Shown here: positions 17,721 through 26,605 of the stretch, piece after piece
How positions within the stretch are numbered: position 1 is the stretch's first letter
How the letters are laid out: every line of letters starts with the position of its first letter
Assembly (NCBI RefSeq): GCF_005771405.1
Contig: NZ_VAUA01000004.1
Span: forward strand, 248,001-312,000
DNA length: 64,000 nt
Reading direction: 5' to 3'
DNA from: Parasedimentitalea maritima
GTDB taxonomy: Bacteria > Pseudomonadota > Alphaproteobacteria > Rhodobacterales > Rhodobacteraceae
Made by a program: the position numbers and the translations under genes
The notes under the pieces: generated by a model
The model's database searches: none
What the model saw: only the letters and a program-made list of their open reading frames with translations
What the model was told of the DNA's origin: nothing

Positions 17721-18670
17721 TCTGCAATGATTCCGCCCTGAGCGGACCAGTCTGCAAACCATGAGCGAAACAGCGTGTACTGCTGTTCGCAATAGTTCCG
17801 CTGCGCATCGCTCAGCACGTCAGTTTCATTGAAATGCAGGATGTATTCGTCCTCGCCGTTCAAAACGAGAAGATGCTTGTAGTAAAGGACCAGATCAGTG
17901 CCTTCGTCAAAGCTGGCCAGCACGCCAAAGGCTTCTTCAAGCTCCAGCGCCCGTTTGCGTGCCTCGGCATGTCCTTTGGCAGCCTTCTGCGCCAGCGCCG
18001 CCAACAGCAGCGCCTCTTTTGGCAGAGCAGTACCAATGCCGGTGATCGACCCGGTTGCGCCACAGTTGACAAAACCGTGGTAAACTTCGGTATCAACGCC
18101 AACCATCAGTGTGACTTGATCGTCTTGGCTGGTGATGTGTTCAGCCGCCAAACGCAAATCGTCTTTGCCGCCGAATTCTTTGAAGCCAATAAGGTTTTTA
18201 TGCTCAGCGCGCAGGGCAAAGAACAGATCTGCGCGTGTGGCAAAGCCGTAGACCGGGCTGTTGTAAATGATCGCCGGCACATCTGGCGCTGCATCAAGAA
18301 TGGCTTTGAAGTGATGTTTCTGCGCAGTCGCAGATGAGCCGCGCGATAAGACACGGGGAATGACCATCAGGCCTGCCGCGCCGACCTTTTGAGCATGAGC
18401 CGCATGAGCCGCAGCCGACTTGGAATTGATAGCCCCGGTGCCAACAACCACAGGCAGGCCAGCATCTACCAGACGTTCCACGCCTTCCATACGCTCTGCG
18501 TCAGTCAACAGCGGCCAGTCGCCCATGGATCCACAATACACGACGGCCGACATGCCGGCATCGATCATCTCTTTGCCCTTTTTGACCAGCGCATCAAAGT
18601 CAGGGGTTCTGTCTGCTTTGCAGGGGGTCATCAGGGCAGGCATGGTGCCGGAAAAAACATTCTTGGACAT
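17711..18670 (-). CDS. Pyrroline-4-hydroxy-2-carboxylate deaminase, DapA/NAL family
   Basis: 319 residues from ATG 18670. TIM-barrel Schiff-base lyase family: Tyr136 in IIYNSPVYG and Schiff-base Lys164 in IGFKEFGG. In the hydroxyproline pathway it deaminates delta1-pyrroline-4-hydroxy-2-carboxylate to alpha-ketoglutarate semialdehyde, the substrate of the dehydrogenase at 7937-9448. It is the first gene of the operon with epimerase, TRAP genes, oxidase and probably the dehydratase. A regulon operator lies about 104 bases upstream. A true dihydrodipicolinate synthase is unlikely given this setting. Confidence 0.88.
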   Translation of the reverse strand: MSKNVFSGTMPALMTPCKADRTPDFDALVKKGKEMIDAGMSAVVYCGSMGDWPLLTDAERMEGVERLVDAGLPVVVGTGAINSKSAAAHAAHAQKVGAAGLMVIPRVLSRGSSATAQKHHFKAILDAAPDVPAIIYNSPVYGFATRADLFFALRAEHKNLIGFKEFGGKDDLRLAAEHITSQDDQVTLMVGVDTEVYHGFVNCGATGSITGIGTALPKEALLLAALAQKAAKGHAEARKRALELEEAFGVLASFDEGTDLVLYYKHLLVLNGEDEYILHFNETDVLSDAQRNYCEQQYTLFRSWFADWSAQGGIIAECM

Positions 18671-18773
18671 AGGTTTCCCTTTCGGATTCGGATCTCTGTC
18701 AGCCAACGCGCTGGCGGGTTTTGAGATGTATGTTGGGCCCTGAAGTAGGCGTTGGATGTGTGATAAGGGATAA

Positions 18774-18788
18774 TGGATACAAAATCCA
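18774..18788. promoter_or_regulatory. GntR/FCD operator upstream of the hydroxyproline operon
   Basis: TGGATA-CAA-AATCCA, 11 of 12 arm positions symmetric, same spacing as the perfect site at 9496-9510. The rest of the 455-bp gap 18671-19125 holds a small CTGCC/GGCAG hairpin near 18825 and no convincing gene. Confidence 0.65.
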
Positions 18789-19125
18789 TAAAAGAATTTT
18801 GTGAACATGAAATTTGAGCTCCTGCCGTCTGTCGGGCAGAGGAACACGCTCCAAAAAGGAGGCAGAGCCGCACGATAATTTCGACAGCTGCGAGAGATGA
18901 AAACACGTTTATTTTCAGCCCACTACGCTACCGGTGTTCCGATGTGACGCCAGTTGCCGTCGCTGCGGATTTCTCAATCTATAAGTTGGGTGATGTTGTG
19001 CTGCTGCGTGGTGTAATCAGGCCCGAAATGCCTCTGACGATACGGCACATATGCTTGTGCAAGGCCACTTTCATGCTCAATAGTGTGGTTCTCATCCCTG
19101 CTCGAACCAAATCTGACTGTGATCT

Positions 19126-19707
19126 ATGCTACCAACAAAACAAAGTAGTGACCCACAAGCAAAACTTGATGTTGGCGGGGGTATTCGCCGCTCGCGTTTG
19201 GGGCAGGGGCTCTCGCTTTCAAAGTTAGCCACAAAATCGAATGTGTCGAAATCGAATCTGTCAAAAGTTGAGAATAACGTCATTTCTCCGACTTTTGAGA
19301 TGATCGAAAAGATTGCAATGGGGCTTGGCTTGTCCGCCGTTGATCTGTTGTCACAAAGCGGAGAAAGCGGCGATGTGCTTTCGTTTTGCCGGGCGGGCAC
19401 GGGTGTAAAGGCGACCGAGGGGCACTATGAGTTTGAGTTTCTTTTCACCGAACTACAAAACCGCAAGATGGTGCCCTTTGTCACAACAGTGCTGCCAAAA
19501 CAAACTGAAACCTTCAAACGGCCGGCATCGCATGGCGGTGAAGAGTTTTTCTTTGTTTTGTCAGGCGAAGTTGAATTCATCAGCGCAGAAGAAAGCAGCA
19601 GTAAGATGAGCGTTGGGGATTCCGTATATTTTGTCAGCAGTGTGGAGCACCTAGTGGTGAATAAGGGAGACGAGGAAGCCCGTCTCCTTTGGGTTTGGTT
19701 GGCCTAG
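19126..19707 (+). CDS. XRE family regulator with C-terminal cupin
   Basis: 193 residues. Helix-turn-helix domain at about 18-72 (IRRSRLGQGLSLSKLATKSNVSKSNLSKVE pattern) and a cupin sensor domain at about 110-190 with HGGEEFFFVLSGEVEF and a C-terminal beta segment. HTH-cupin proteins commonly control amine or amino-acid breakdown genes. Its stop overlaps that of the convergent aminotransferase by 4 bases, so that cluster is a plausible target. No dedicated ribosome site stands out. Confidence 0.88.
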   Translation: MLPTKQSSDPQAKLDVGGGIRRSRLGQGLSLSKLATKSNVSKSNLSKVENNVISPTFEMIEKIAMGLGLSAVDLLSQSGESGDVLSFCRAGTGVKATEGHYEFEFLFTELQNRKMVPFVTTVLPKQTETFKRPASHGGEEFFFVLSGEVEFISAEESSSKMSVGDSVYFVSSVEHLVVNKGDEEARLLWVWLA

Positions 19708-21029
19708 TCACGCGCCATCTGTTCCAGCGCATTGCCGGCGGCCTCGATCGAAGTGTCGATATCGGCCTGTGTGTGTTCGGTACAGCTGAGGTTGTGCAGG
19801 ATCTTGTTACCAGAGAAGAAGACACCCTGATCCCGCATTTTTTGTGAGAAGTCAGCGTATTTTGCCAAATCCGCAGCCGCACAAAACTCGCGGTAGCCAG
19901 TGATGGCATCCAGATCTGTAAACACCGGATGGAACATGGAACCTACGTTTTGCACCCGCATGTTTTGGCCAGTATCGCGCGCCACCTGGTTCAAACGTTT
20001 GGTCATCTGTTCACCAATAGCTGTGATCTTATGGAACCCCGCAAAGTTATCCCGGCTCATTTCTTCAAGCATGGTTTTGGCAGCATAGAGACCCAAACGT
20101 GGGGCGTTGTGGCTGCCGTAGTGCAGAACTTTGCCGTATTCGATGCTTTCCATAATGTGATCCGGCCCGGCAATTGCTGCAACAGGGAAGCCCTGACCCA
20201 GCGCTTTGCCAAAGGTCACTATGTCGGGCTGCAAATCATACAGCTCAGCCGCACCGCCTGGCGCAACGCGGAACCCGGTTACGGTCTCATCCAGATAGAA
20301 CAATACGTTGTAGGCGCGGCAAAGCTCTTGCGCGCGTTTCAGGTATCCGGGTTTCGGCGGGATCACACCCATATTGGACATCGCACCCTCCATCACCAGG
20401 CAGGCAATCTCGTGGCCGTGGGTTGCCAGCATCCGCTCCAGCGCGACTTCGTCGTTCCAGACACAGACCAAGGTATCTTCGAGCGAACCTGGGGTCAGTC
20501 CGGAGCTGTCGGGGATGCGGATTGGGTCGTTTGGATGACCCAAGGTCGAGATGGGCTGGGGATTAGTACTGACCAACAGGCCATCATACCATCCGTGATA
20601 GTGGCCCTCGAATTTGAGCACTTTGCGTTTCCCGGTGATACCACGCGCCATTCGGACACCTGTCATACAGGCCTCGGTGCCGGTGTTGGCAAAACGAACT
20701 TTGTCCACATGTGGTAACATGTTGACCATCAATTCGGCGGTTTCGACTTCGACTTCAAGCGCGGTGGCAAAATGGGTACCCCCGGCGACTTTTTCCTGGA
20801 CGATTTCAACGATCTTTGGGTGGGAATGCCCCATTGGTAAGCACCCAAACGACAGTTGCCAGTCGATGAATTCGTTGCCATCCACGTCCCAAATGCGAGC
20901 GCCTTTGCCTTCGCGCATGTAGGGCGGGAAAGGTTTATAGTTCATCGGCCCGCGAGAGGCTGAGCTGCACCCTTCGACAAGGACCTCCATCGCGCGATTG
21001 AACAGCTGTTCGGAGTTTTCAGTTTTCAT
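19704..21029 (-). CDS. Class III aminotransferase, glutamate-1-semialdehyde aminomutase-like
   Basis: 441 residues, PLP-dependent. Conserved parts are ANTGTEACMTGVRMARGITGKRK (phosphate cup), HYHGWYDG, the Asp motif FYLDETVTGFR, and Schiff-base Lys in VTFGKALGQGFPVAA. It resembles HemL but lacks a heme-gene context and is part of a catabolic run with a Rossmann protein and a GcvT-type flavoprotein. It probably transaminates an amino group of the cluster's unknown substrate. It lies 37 bases after the Rossmann gene, likely one transcript. Confidence 0.88.
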   Translation of the reverse strand: MKTENSEQLFNRAMEVLVEGCSSASRGPMNYKPFPPYMREGKGARIWDVDGNEFIDWQLSFGCLPMGHSHPKIVEIVQEKVAGGTHFATALEVEVETAELMVNMLPHVDKVRFANTGTEACMTGVRMARGITGKRKVLKFEGHYHGWYDGLLVSTNPQPISTLGHPNDPIRIPDSSGLTPGSLEDTLVCVWNDEVALERMLATHGHEIACLVMEGAMSNMGVIPPKPGYLKRAQELCRAYNVLFYLDETVTGFRVAPGGAAELYDLQPDIVTFGKALGQGFPVAAIAGPDHIMESIEYGKVLHYGSHNAPRLGLYAAKTMLEEMSRDNFAGFHKITAIGEQMTKRLNQVARDTGQNMRVQNVGSMFHPVFTDLDAITGYREFCAAADLAKYADFSQKMRDQGVFFSGNKILHNLSCTEHTQADIDTSIEAAGNALEQMARD

Positions 21030-21066
21030 TGTGAGTTATTCCAATTTGTGGGCTGGTATGGAGGGG

Positions 21067-22134
21067 CTAGAGAGCGGAAAGAAGCGCTTTGGCCTGTGCC
21101 TCAGCTGTTGCGATGCTCAGAGTTTCAATTCTTTGACCCAGCAACTGGTGCAGTGCTTCGCGTGTTTTATGGGAGTAATGAACCGTTCCATCAGGCTCCA
21201 CGGCATCAATTCCGTCCCATTTCAACGATGCTTCGTTTATAGCGATGGCTTGCTCCATGGACCATTCAGGCGGCAGATCGATTTCGATATCTGCCGAACT
21301 GGCCATGACCGGATAGCCACCAATCAGAGGGCCAATACCGGGAAGATGAACAGGGGTTTGGGTCGGCGAAGTCAGGGCGCGCATTGCTGAAACGCCTGCA
21401 GAGGCCGTAACCCGGTTGAAGCTAAGATCATAAGGAAAGGGAAACGGAGTGCGCAGAACATGGTTTGCTAGGTCGGTAACATTTCGATCCCCAACCATAA
21501 CTTTCATTAGATATGGGGGCAGATCATTGTTAGTCGCATCACCAAGTACAAAGTATTCAAAAGCATGTTGGGCAACGAGTTGCACACGCACATCTTGAGG
21601 ATTGCAGCGCAGGGTTTTGCCAATTCCAGATTGTATCTTGGCAACTGGTTCCTGAACGTTGCCGATACCACAATCTGGACCAAACCCAGTCCGATTGAGC
21701 ACCGCGTTGATGACATCTGGAAAAGATGCGCCAATCCAGAAGGCATCGGTTCCAGCAGCCTCTATCTTGTCCCTGAAGATGGCCATCAGCGACAAATGCA
21801 ACGCCATGTAGCCAGCAAAGGGTAATTGAACTTTGCTATCGTCGACTTTCCACCATGGCAAAAGGGACGGCGCGGAGAAAATGTAGTCTGGATTGATCGC
21901 TTTAAGTTTGGTTGCAAAATCCGGACCTGCAACATCAAGGTGTTCGGCGGTAATTTGAGGAAAGTAACCTTCTAGACCAGCACCAATCAGGGCGTTGTTT
22001 GCCCGCTGCTGTGCTTTGGTCAGATCACGGCTTCCGACCACGATGGTTTCAAATATTTCAGTTCTGGCAACAGCTTCCAGAAAGCTGGTCCCAAGTTCTC
22101 CCATTGAAACGATAAGGAGTGTGGGTTTTCCCAT
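21067..22134 (-). CDS. Rossmann-fold oxidoreductase-like protein, function unknown
   Basis: 355 residues with a strong GGAGGTAGG ribosome site. The N-terminus TLLIVSMGELGTSFLEAVARTEIFETIVVGSRD is a nucleotide-binding Rossmann start (GxxGxS variant of GxGxxG), followed by a conserved-looking FSAPSLLPWW and IGASFPDVINAVLNRTGFGPDCGIGNV region. It may be a saccharopine-dehydrogenase-like or homoserine-dehydrogenase-like protein but I cannot assign a reaction. The neighbours suggest it acts on the same unknown substrate as the aminotransferase. A perfect inverted repeat lies 75-100 bases upstream. Confidence 0.75.
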   Translation of the reverse strand: MGKPTLLIVSMGELGTSFLEAVARTEIFETIVVGSRDLTKAQQRANNALIGAGLEGYFPQITAEHLDVAGPDFATKLKAINPDYIFSAPSLLPWWKVDDSKVQLPFAGYMALHLSLMAIFRDKIEAAGTDAFWIGASFPDVINAVLNRTGFGPDCGIGNVQEPVAKIQSGIGKTLRCNPQDVRVQLVAQHAFEYFVLGDATNNDLPPYLMKVMVGDRNVTDLANHVLRTPFPFPYDLSFNRVTASAGVSAMRALTSPTQTPVHLPGIGPLIGGYPVMASSADIEIDLPPEWSMEQAIAINEASLKWDGIDAVEPDGTVHYSHKTREALHQLLGQRIETLSIATAEAQAKALLSAL

Positions 22135-22208
22135 GTTCCTACCTCCGAGGTTTTACTCTTGTGAGGAAGGGCAGGGCCACTTCCCGTGGGGAAGATGGTA
22201 CGTTACTC

Positions 22209-22234
22209 AAATCGTTTCAAATATGAAACGATTT
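22209..22234. promoter_or_regulatory. Perfect 11-bp inverted repeat, probable operator
   Basis: Arms 22209-22219 and 22224-22234 (AAATCGTTTCA and TGAAACGATTT) with a 4-base AATA spacer. It is AT-rich with no U-tract, so it fits a regulator site better than a terminator. It lies 75 bases upstream of the Rossmann gene ATG and 62 bases after the flavoprotein stop, and would control the distal half of the cluster. Confidence 0.65.
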
Positions 22235-22295
22235 CTTTGGGCGCTTTTTAGGGGTGAAGGCAAATGTGAGCGAACATCCCCTCTACATAAGGGGC

Positions 22296-24740
22296 TCAGG
22301 TTTTTACCTTGTTCATGGCTGGGTCGTAGAGTGGCTGCAGGTGAACTTTACACGGCACCCTCTTTGTCGCCACTTCCAGTTCATATTCACCAAAAGCCAC
22401 ATATTCGGCAGAGACACCGCCCTCTGAGCGGATGTAGCCATAGCCAATAGATTTCCCGACTGTATGCCCGTAACCACCACTGGACAGCCAGCCGACCCGT
22501 TCCCCATTCCGAAAAATGGTTTCGCGGCCCAACAGCACGACATCAGTATCAGTAGTGAAGCAGGCCAGCAGTTTTTTCACGCCCTGAGTCTTTTGAGCCT
22601 GAATGGCGTTGCGACCTTTGAAGTCGATGTTGCTACGCAGCTTGACCGCCCAGCCCAGCCCAGCCTCAACTGGTGTGTGATCCGGTCCGATATCGGCACC
22701 CCAGGCGCGATAGCCTTTTTCCAAGCGCAAAGATTCAATTGCACGGTAGCCAGCATTGATCAGCCCGTGTGACTGTCCAGCCTGCATCAGCGCGGTGTAG
22801 ACGGTTGTGGCATATTCTACCGGCAGGTGCAGTTCCCAGCCCAGCTCTCCGACATAGGTGATGCGTAGGGCCTGAACCGGGCAACCAGCGATGCCAATGG
22901 TGTGCAGGGTGCCAAATTGAAACCCTTCGTTTGACACGTCGTCGCGGGTTACAGCCGTCAGAATATCACGCGCCTTTGGTCCCATCAGCGACAACACCGC
23001 ATTGGAGGAGGTAATGTCGAACAGCTGGCAGTTTGAACCGACGGGAATGTTTCGCTTTATCCAGTCAAAATCATGAGTGGCAAATCCGGTTCCTGTGACG
23101 ATGTAAAATTCATCTTCAGCCACGCGACCAACGGTCAAATCGCATTCGATGCCGCCGCGATCATTCAGCATCTGGGTGTAGGTTAGTGTTCCAACTGGCC
23201 GATCTACATTATTGGCTGCAATCCAATTAAGGGCCTCTAACGCATCGGGGCCTTTGAGGGCAAACTTGGCGAAGGATGTTTGGTCGAACAGAACGGCGCT
23301 GTTGCGCGCAGCATGGTGTTCGCGGCCCACAGCGTTGAACCAGTTGGGACGACCAAAACTGTATTGGTCCTGTGGCGTTTCGTTTAGCGCGGCATCCGCG
23401 AACCAGTTGGGGCGCTCCCACCCCAGTTTTTCACCAAAACAGGCGCCTTGATCCTTAAGTATTTCGTACAGAGGTGACTTGCGGCAGGGGCGGCCCGAGC
23501 TGCTTTCTTCATGTGGCCAGTCCATCGTGTAATGTTTGCCGTAGGCCTCGACTGTGCGGGTGCGGATCCAGTCGCTGTCGAAATGCGGGCGTCCAAACCG
23601 TCGAATGTCGGCGGACCATAAATCGAACGGTGGTTCTCCTTTATGTACCCACTCTGCCAGCGCCATGCCAGCGCCGCCACCTGCGGCGATTCCAAAGGCG
23701 TTGAAACCAGCACCGACAAAGAAATTCGCCAGTTCGGGGGCCTCACCGATGATAAAATTGCCATCGGGAGTAAAGCTTTCGGGGCCGTTGGTCAGGGTCT
23801 TGATGCCCGCATGCTCCAACGCAGGCACCCGGCCCAAGGACAGTTCCATCAACTGCTCAAAATGATCAAAGTTGCTGTCGAGCAGAGAGTAGTGGAAGCC
23901 TTTTGGGATGCCCTCGGTGGCCCATGGAATTGGATTGGGCTCATACCCACCCATGACCAACCCCCCGACCTCCTCCTTGTAATAGGTCAACCTGTCAGGG
24001 TCCCGTAGGGTTGGCAGATTGGCGGGCACACCGTCAAAGGGCTCGGTGACCATATACTGGTGTTCCATTGGTACCAAAGGAACGTTGACTCCAAAGCGAG
24101 CGGCGAAATTGCGAGTCCATTGCCCGGCGCAACAGATCACTTTTTCACACTCAATCCGGCCCAGCTCAGTAATCACAGTGCATATTTTTCCATCCTTAAT
24201 CTCAAGATCTGTGACCGTTGTATCCTCATATATCTGTGCGCCAGCCATCCGGGCCCCCTTGGCCAAAGCCTGGGTGATATCAGACGGATTGGCCTGGCCA
24301 TCGGTGGGCATAAATGCGGCACCAATGACATCATCGATATTCATCAACGGCCACAGGTCCAGCGCCTCTTGCGGCGTGAGTAGCTGCATTTCCAGACCAA
24401 AGCTGTGGGCGGTGGTGGCCTGCCGTTTTACTTCGGTCCAGCGATCTTGGTTGCAGGCCAGTCGTAGCCCACCGTTCATTTTCCACCCGGTGCCCAACCC
24501 GGTTTCCTGTTCGATCGAGTTGTATAGATCAACGGAATAGCCCAGCAGCTGGGTAATATTGGCGTTGCTGCGCAGTTGTCCCACCAGCCCAGCAGCATGA
24601 AACGTGGTGCCCGAGGTCAGCTTTTTTCGCTCAAGTAACACACATTCAACGCCCAATTTGGCGAGGTGATAAGCTGTCGAACAGCCGATGATGCCGCCAC
24701 CAATCACGATGGTTTTTGCGCTGGTTGGGAATTCGGTCAT
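22296..24740 (-). CDS. Dimethylglycine/sarcosine dehydrogenase-like flavoprotein with GcvT domain
   Basis: 814 residues. N-terminal FAD domain (VIGGGIIGCSTAYHLAK, residues 12-28) with SGTTFHAAGL, where His48 aligns with the covalent-FAD histidine of dimethylglycine dehydrogenase. An FAO_M linker near 380-430 and a GcvT-type tetrahydrofolate domain from about 440 to the end (GLGWAVKLRSNIDFKGRNAI) complete the architecture. Such enzymes oxidatively demethylate N-methyl amines and pass the one-carbon unit to folate. The exact amine is unknown. It follows the phosphotransferase gene by 9 bases in one operon. Confidence 0.88.
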   Translation of the reverse strand: MTEFPTSAKTIVIGGGIIGCSTAYHLAKLGVECVLLERKKLTSGTTFHAAGLVGQLRSNANITQLLGYSVDLYNSIEQETGLGTGWKMNGGLRLACNQDRWTEVKRQATTAHSFGLEMQLLTPQEALDLWPLMNIDDVIGAAFMPTDGQANPSDITQALAKGARMAGAQIYEDTTVTDLEIKDGKICTVITELGRIECEKVICCAGQWTRNFAARFGVNVPLVPMEHQYMVTEPFDGVPANLPTLRDPDRLTYYKEEVGGLVMGGYEPNPIPWATEGIPKGFHYSLLDSNFDHFEQLMELSLGRVPALEHAGIKTLTNGPESFTPDGNFIIGEAPELANFFVGAGFNAFGIAAGGGAGMALAEWVHKGEPPFDLWSADIRRFGRPHFDSDWIRTRTVEAYGKHYTMDWPHEESSSGRPCRKSPLYEILKDQGACFGEKLGWERPNWFADAALNETPQDQYSFGRPNWFNAVGREHHAARNSAVLFDQTSFAKFALKGPDALEALNWIAANNVDRPVGTLTYTQMLNDRGGIECDLTVGRVAEDEFYIVTGTGFATHDFDWIKRNIPVGSNCQLFDITSSNAVLSLMGPKARDILTAVTRDDVSNEGFQFGTLHTIGIAGCPVQALRITYVGELGWELHLPVEYATTVYTALMQAGQSHGLINAGYRAIESLRLEKGYRAWGADIGPDHTPVEAGLGWAVKLRSNIDFKGRNAIQAQKTQGVKKLLACFTTDTDVVLLGRETIFRNGERVGWLSSGGYGHTVGKSIGYGYIRSEGGVSAEYVAFGEYELEVATKRVPCKVHLQPLYDPAMNKVKT

Positions 24741-24749
24741 GGTGTGGCC

Positions 24750-25664
24750 TTAGATGTTCTGGAAATCGGTATATGCCGCGCGAAAGCGGGCGAGGTTTTC
24801 TGCGGTATAGGCGGTATAGTCAAAATCGAGAGATGAGGTGAGTTCTGAGACCATGCTCCACATGGTTTCGCGCAGCAGTGAGGCACATTTCATCGCCTCG
24901 TAACGGTGAACAAGATCACCGGTGACTGGACATTCGAAATAGCTCTCCAGCATGGCCAGTTCCTGCGCTTTACTCAGACCGTTGTTGCTGGCCAATCCGC
25001 CCAGATCGAAAAGTGGTGTGTTGAACCCGGCATAGTCAAAGTCGATCAGCCATAGCCGAGTGCCATCATCCAGAAGGTTGGCCGCCAATAGATCGTTATG
25101 CCCCATCACCATGTCAAAAGGCCCAGCAGCCCGTTCGAGCGCATCGCCAATATCCACAAGTTCTTGCACCAGAGCACCATGGACGCTGTTTCGCTCATCC
25201 AAGGTAGAGCCATAATCGCGGATTACGTGGAACACCCAGAAGATTAACGCAGGACCGCGCAGATGTTGTGGCGCCTCACGGTGGAAACGTTTCACCAGTT
25301 CCAATACGCGGGGGAGCATGTCGGGACGGGCCACATCCGCAGGGCTGAGCGTTTGACTATGAATGAACTGCAGCACGGTCAGGGCTGGCTGAGAATAGAC
25401 AACGGCTGGCGCTACCCCTGTGGCATGCGCGGCGCGGCTAGCGGCCAATTCGTTGAATCGCATCACATGGTGTTCAGGAATATCCGCGCCCAGCCGAACT
25501 ACATAGGTGCCGGTGTCATCCGTAACCCGGTAATTGACGTTAGTGATGCCGCCGTCCAGCGGATCAACTGTAAGGGTGCCGTGCCAGCAGGGTAGGCCGT
25601 GAATGCGGGTTATGTGGTCTGGCGTAATTATGCTGAAACCTCTGCAACAAAGGGTGGCATCCAT
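24750..25664 (-). CDS. Choline-kinase-like phosphotransferase (APH fold)
   Basis: 304 residues from ATG 25664; an upstream ATG at 25715 would add 17 unconserved residues and put the start inside tandem repeats that look regulatory. Kinase features: VDPLDGGITNVNYRV glycine-rich start, catalytic MGHNDLLAANLL and metal-binding LIDFDYAGFN. It probably phosphorylates a hydroxyl of a small amine alcohol, and resembles LicA/choline kinase more than antibiotic kinases. Divergent from a DeoR regulator and first gene of the operon with the flavoprotein. Confidence 0.83.
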   Translation of the reverse strand: MDATLCCRGFSIITPDHITRIHGLPCWHGTLTVDPLDGGITNVNYRVTDDTGTYVVRLGADIPEHHVMRFNELAASRAAHATGVAPAVVYSQPALTVLQFIHSQTLSPADVARPDMLPRVLELVKRFHREAPQHLRGPALIFWVFHVIRDYGSTLDERNSVHGALVQELVDIGDALERAAGPFDMVMGHNDLLAANLLDDGTRLWLIDFDYAGFNTPLFDLGGLASNNGLSKAQELAMLESYFECPVTGDLVHRYEAMKCASLLRETMWSMVSELTSSLDFDYTAYTAENLARFRAAYTDFQNI

Positions 25665-25709
25665 TATGGTTCTAGCATGCGGTGCGGCTTTGGGTGCGTC
25701 AAGAAGAAA

Positions 25710-25730
25710 CCACATAAAGCCACATATAAG
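25710..25730. promoter_or_regulatory. Tandem direct repeat between the phosphotransferase and DeoR genes
   Basis: CCACATAAAG followed by CCACATATAAG, two direct copies, in the intergenic region shared with the divergent deoR-like gene. DeoR proteins often use direct repeats, so a candidate operator. Confidence 0.4.
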
Positions 25731-25825
25731 CTAAAAAAAACATTTTCCTGATGTGCAGAGAAGGAACCTAAGCTAAGTGTTGCGTAAGACGTCCTAACGT
25801 CGATGCGAATTCAGCGAGAAACCAT

Positions 25826-26602
25826 ATGCAGGCAAGTGGACAAACCACCAATCAGCGGGAAGAGGAAATCCTGCGAGAGATTCGCCTGGTGGGCGGCTCA
25901 TGTCGTATCAGCTTTTTAGCGGGCCAGCTGGGTGTGACGCTTGAAACCATTCGCCGCAATATCCGTACGCTTGAAGACAAGGCTATTGTACGCAAGGTGC
26001 ATGGTGGTGTGCATCTGGTCGAAGATGTGACGGAACCGCCGTTCCACAGCCGTATGGATACCAATGCGGCGGTCAAGACAAGGCTTGCGGCGGCGGTGGC
26101 TGCAACTATCAGCGATGGCGATTCCGTGTTTCTGGATATCGGTTCTACCACGGCCTATGTTGCACTGGCGTTGAAGCAGCACAGCAATTTGTATGTTGTC
26201 ACCAATTCCGCCTTTGTGGCTCAGGCCCTCGCGACACGAAACAACAACCGGGTGTTTATGGCAGGCGGAGAGCTGCGGTCACATGATGGTGGGGCCTTTG
26301 GTACCGAAGCGTTAGAGATGATTGGGCGGCTTAACGTGCAATTTGCAGTGTTTTCCGCTGGTGCGGTGAACGCGGGTCTGGGGTTTATGCTGCATGATCT
26401 AGAAGAGGCCAATATCGCCCGCGCTGCTGCGGCTAATGCCCAGATCAAGATCATTGTGGCTGACAGCGAGAAATACGGTAAACGTGCGCCCGTTGCATTG
26501 GAATGCTCGGGCGACATGGATGTTTTCTATTCAGACGCTCCGCCACCAGACGACATTGCTCAGTATCTGGCGGAGCATGAGATCGAAGTAGTAGTCGCCT
26601 GA
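25826..26602 (+). CDS. DeoR family transcriptional regulator
   Basis: 258 residues. Winged HTH at about 10-62 (EILREIRLVGGSCRISFLAGQLGVTLETIRRNI pattern), then the sugar-phosphate-isomerase-like DeoRC domain from about 80 (FLDIGSTTAYVALAL, VVTNSAFVAQAL, VFMAGGELRSHDGGAFG). DeoRC domains usually bind a phosphorylated metabolite, which fits a kinase as the divergent neighbour. Likely represses the phosphotransferase-flavoprotein operon until its product appears. Confidence 0.9.
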   Translation: MQASGQTTNQREEEILREIRLVGGSCRISFLAGQLGVTLETIRRNIRTLEDKAIVRKVHGGVHLVEDVTEPPFHSRMDTNAAVKTRLAAAVAATISDGDSVFLDIGSTTAYVALALKQHSNLYVVTNSAFVAQALATRNNNRVFMAGGELRSHDGGAFGTEALEMIGRLNVQFAVFSAGAVNAGLGFMLHDLEEANIARAAAANAQIKIIVADSEKYGKRAPVALECSGDMDVFYSDAPPPDDIAQYLAEHEIEVVVA

Positions 26603-26605
26603 TCA

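Noticed and set aside
16902-17741. 279-codon frame on + opposite the epimerase gene
   Set aside because: Shadow of a certain gene with catalytic motifs; no ribosome site or homology.
18944-19228. 94-codon frame on + upstream of the XRE-cupin gene
   Set aside because: Overlaps the regulator in another frame and shows no family or start signal.
19929-20717. 262-codon frame on + opposite the aminotransferase gene
   Set aside because: Shadow; no family and no start signals.
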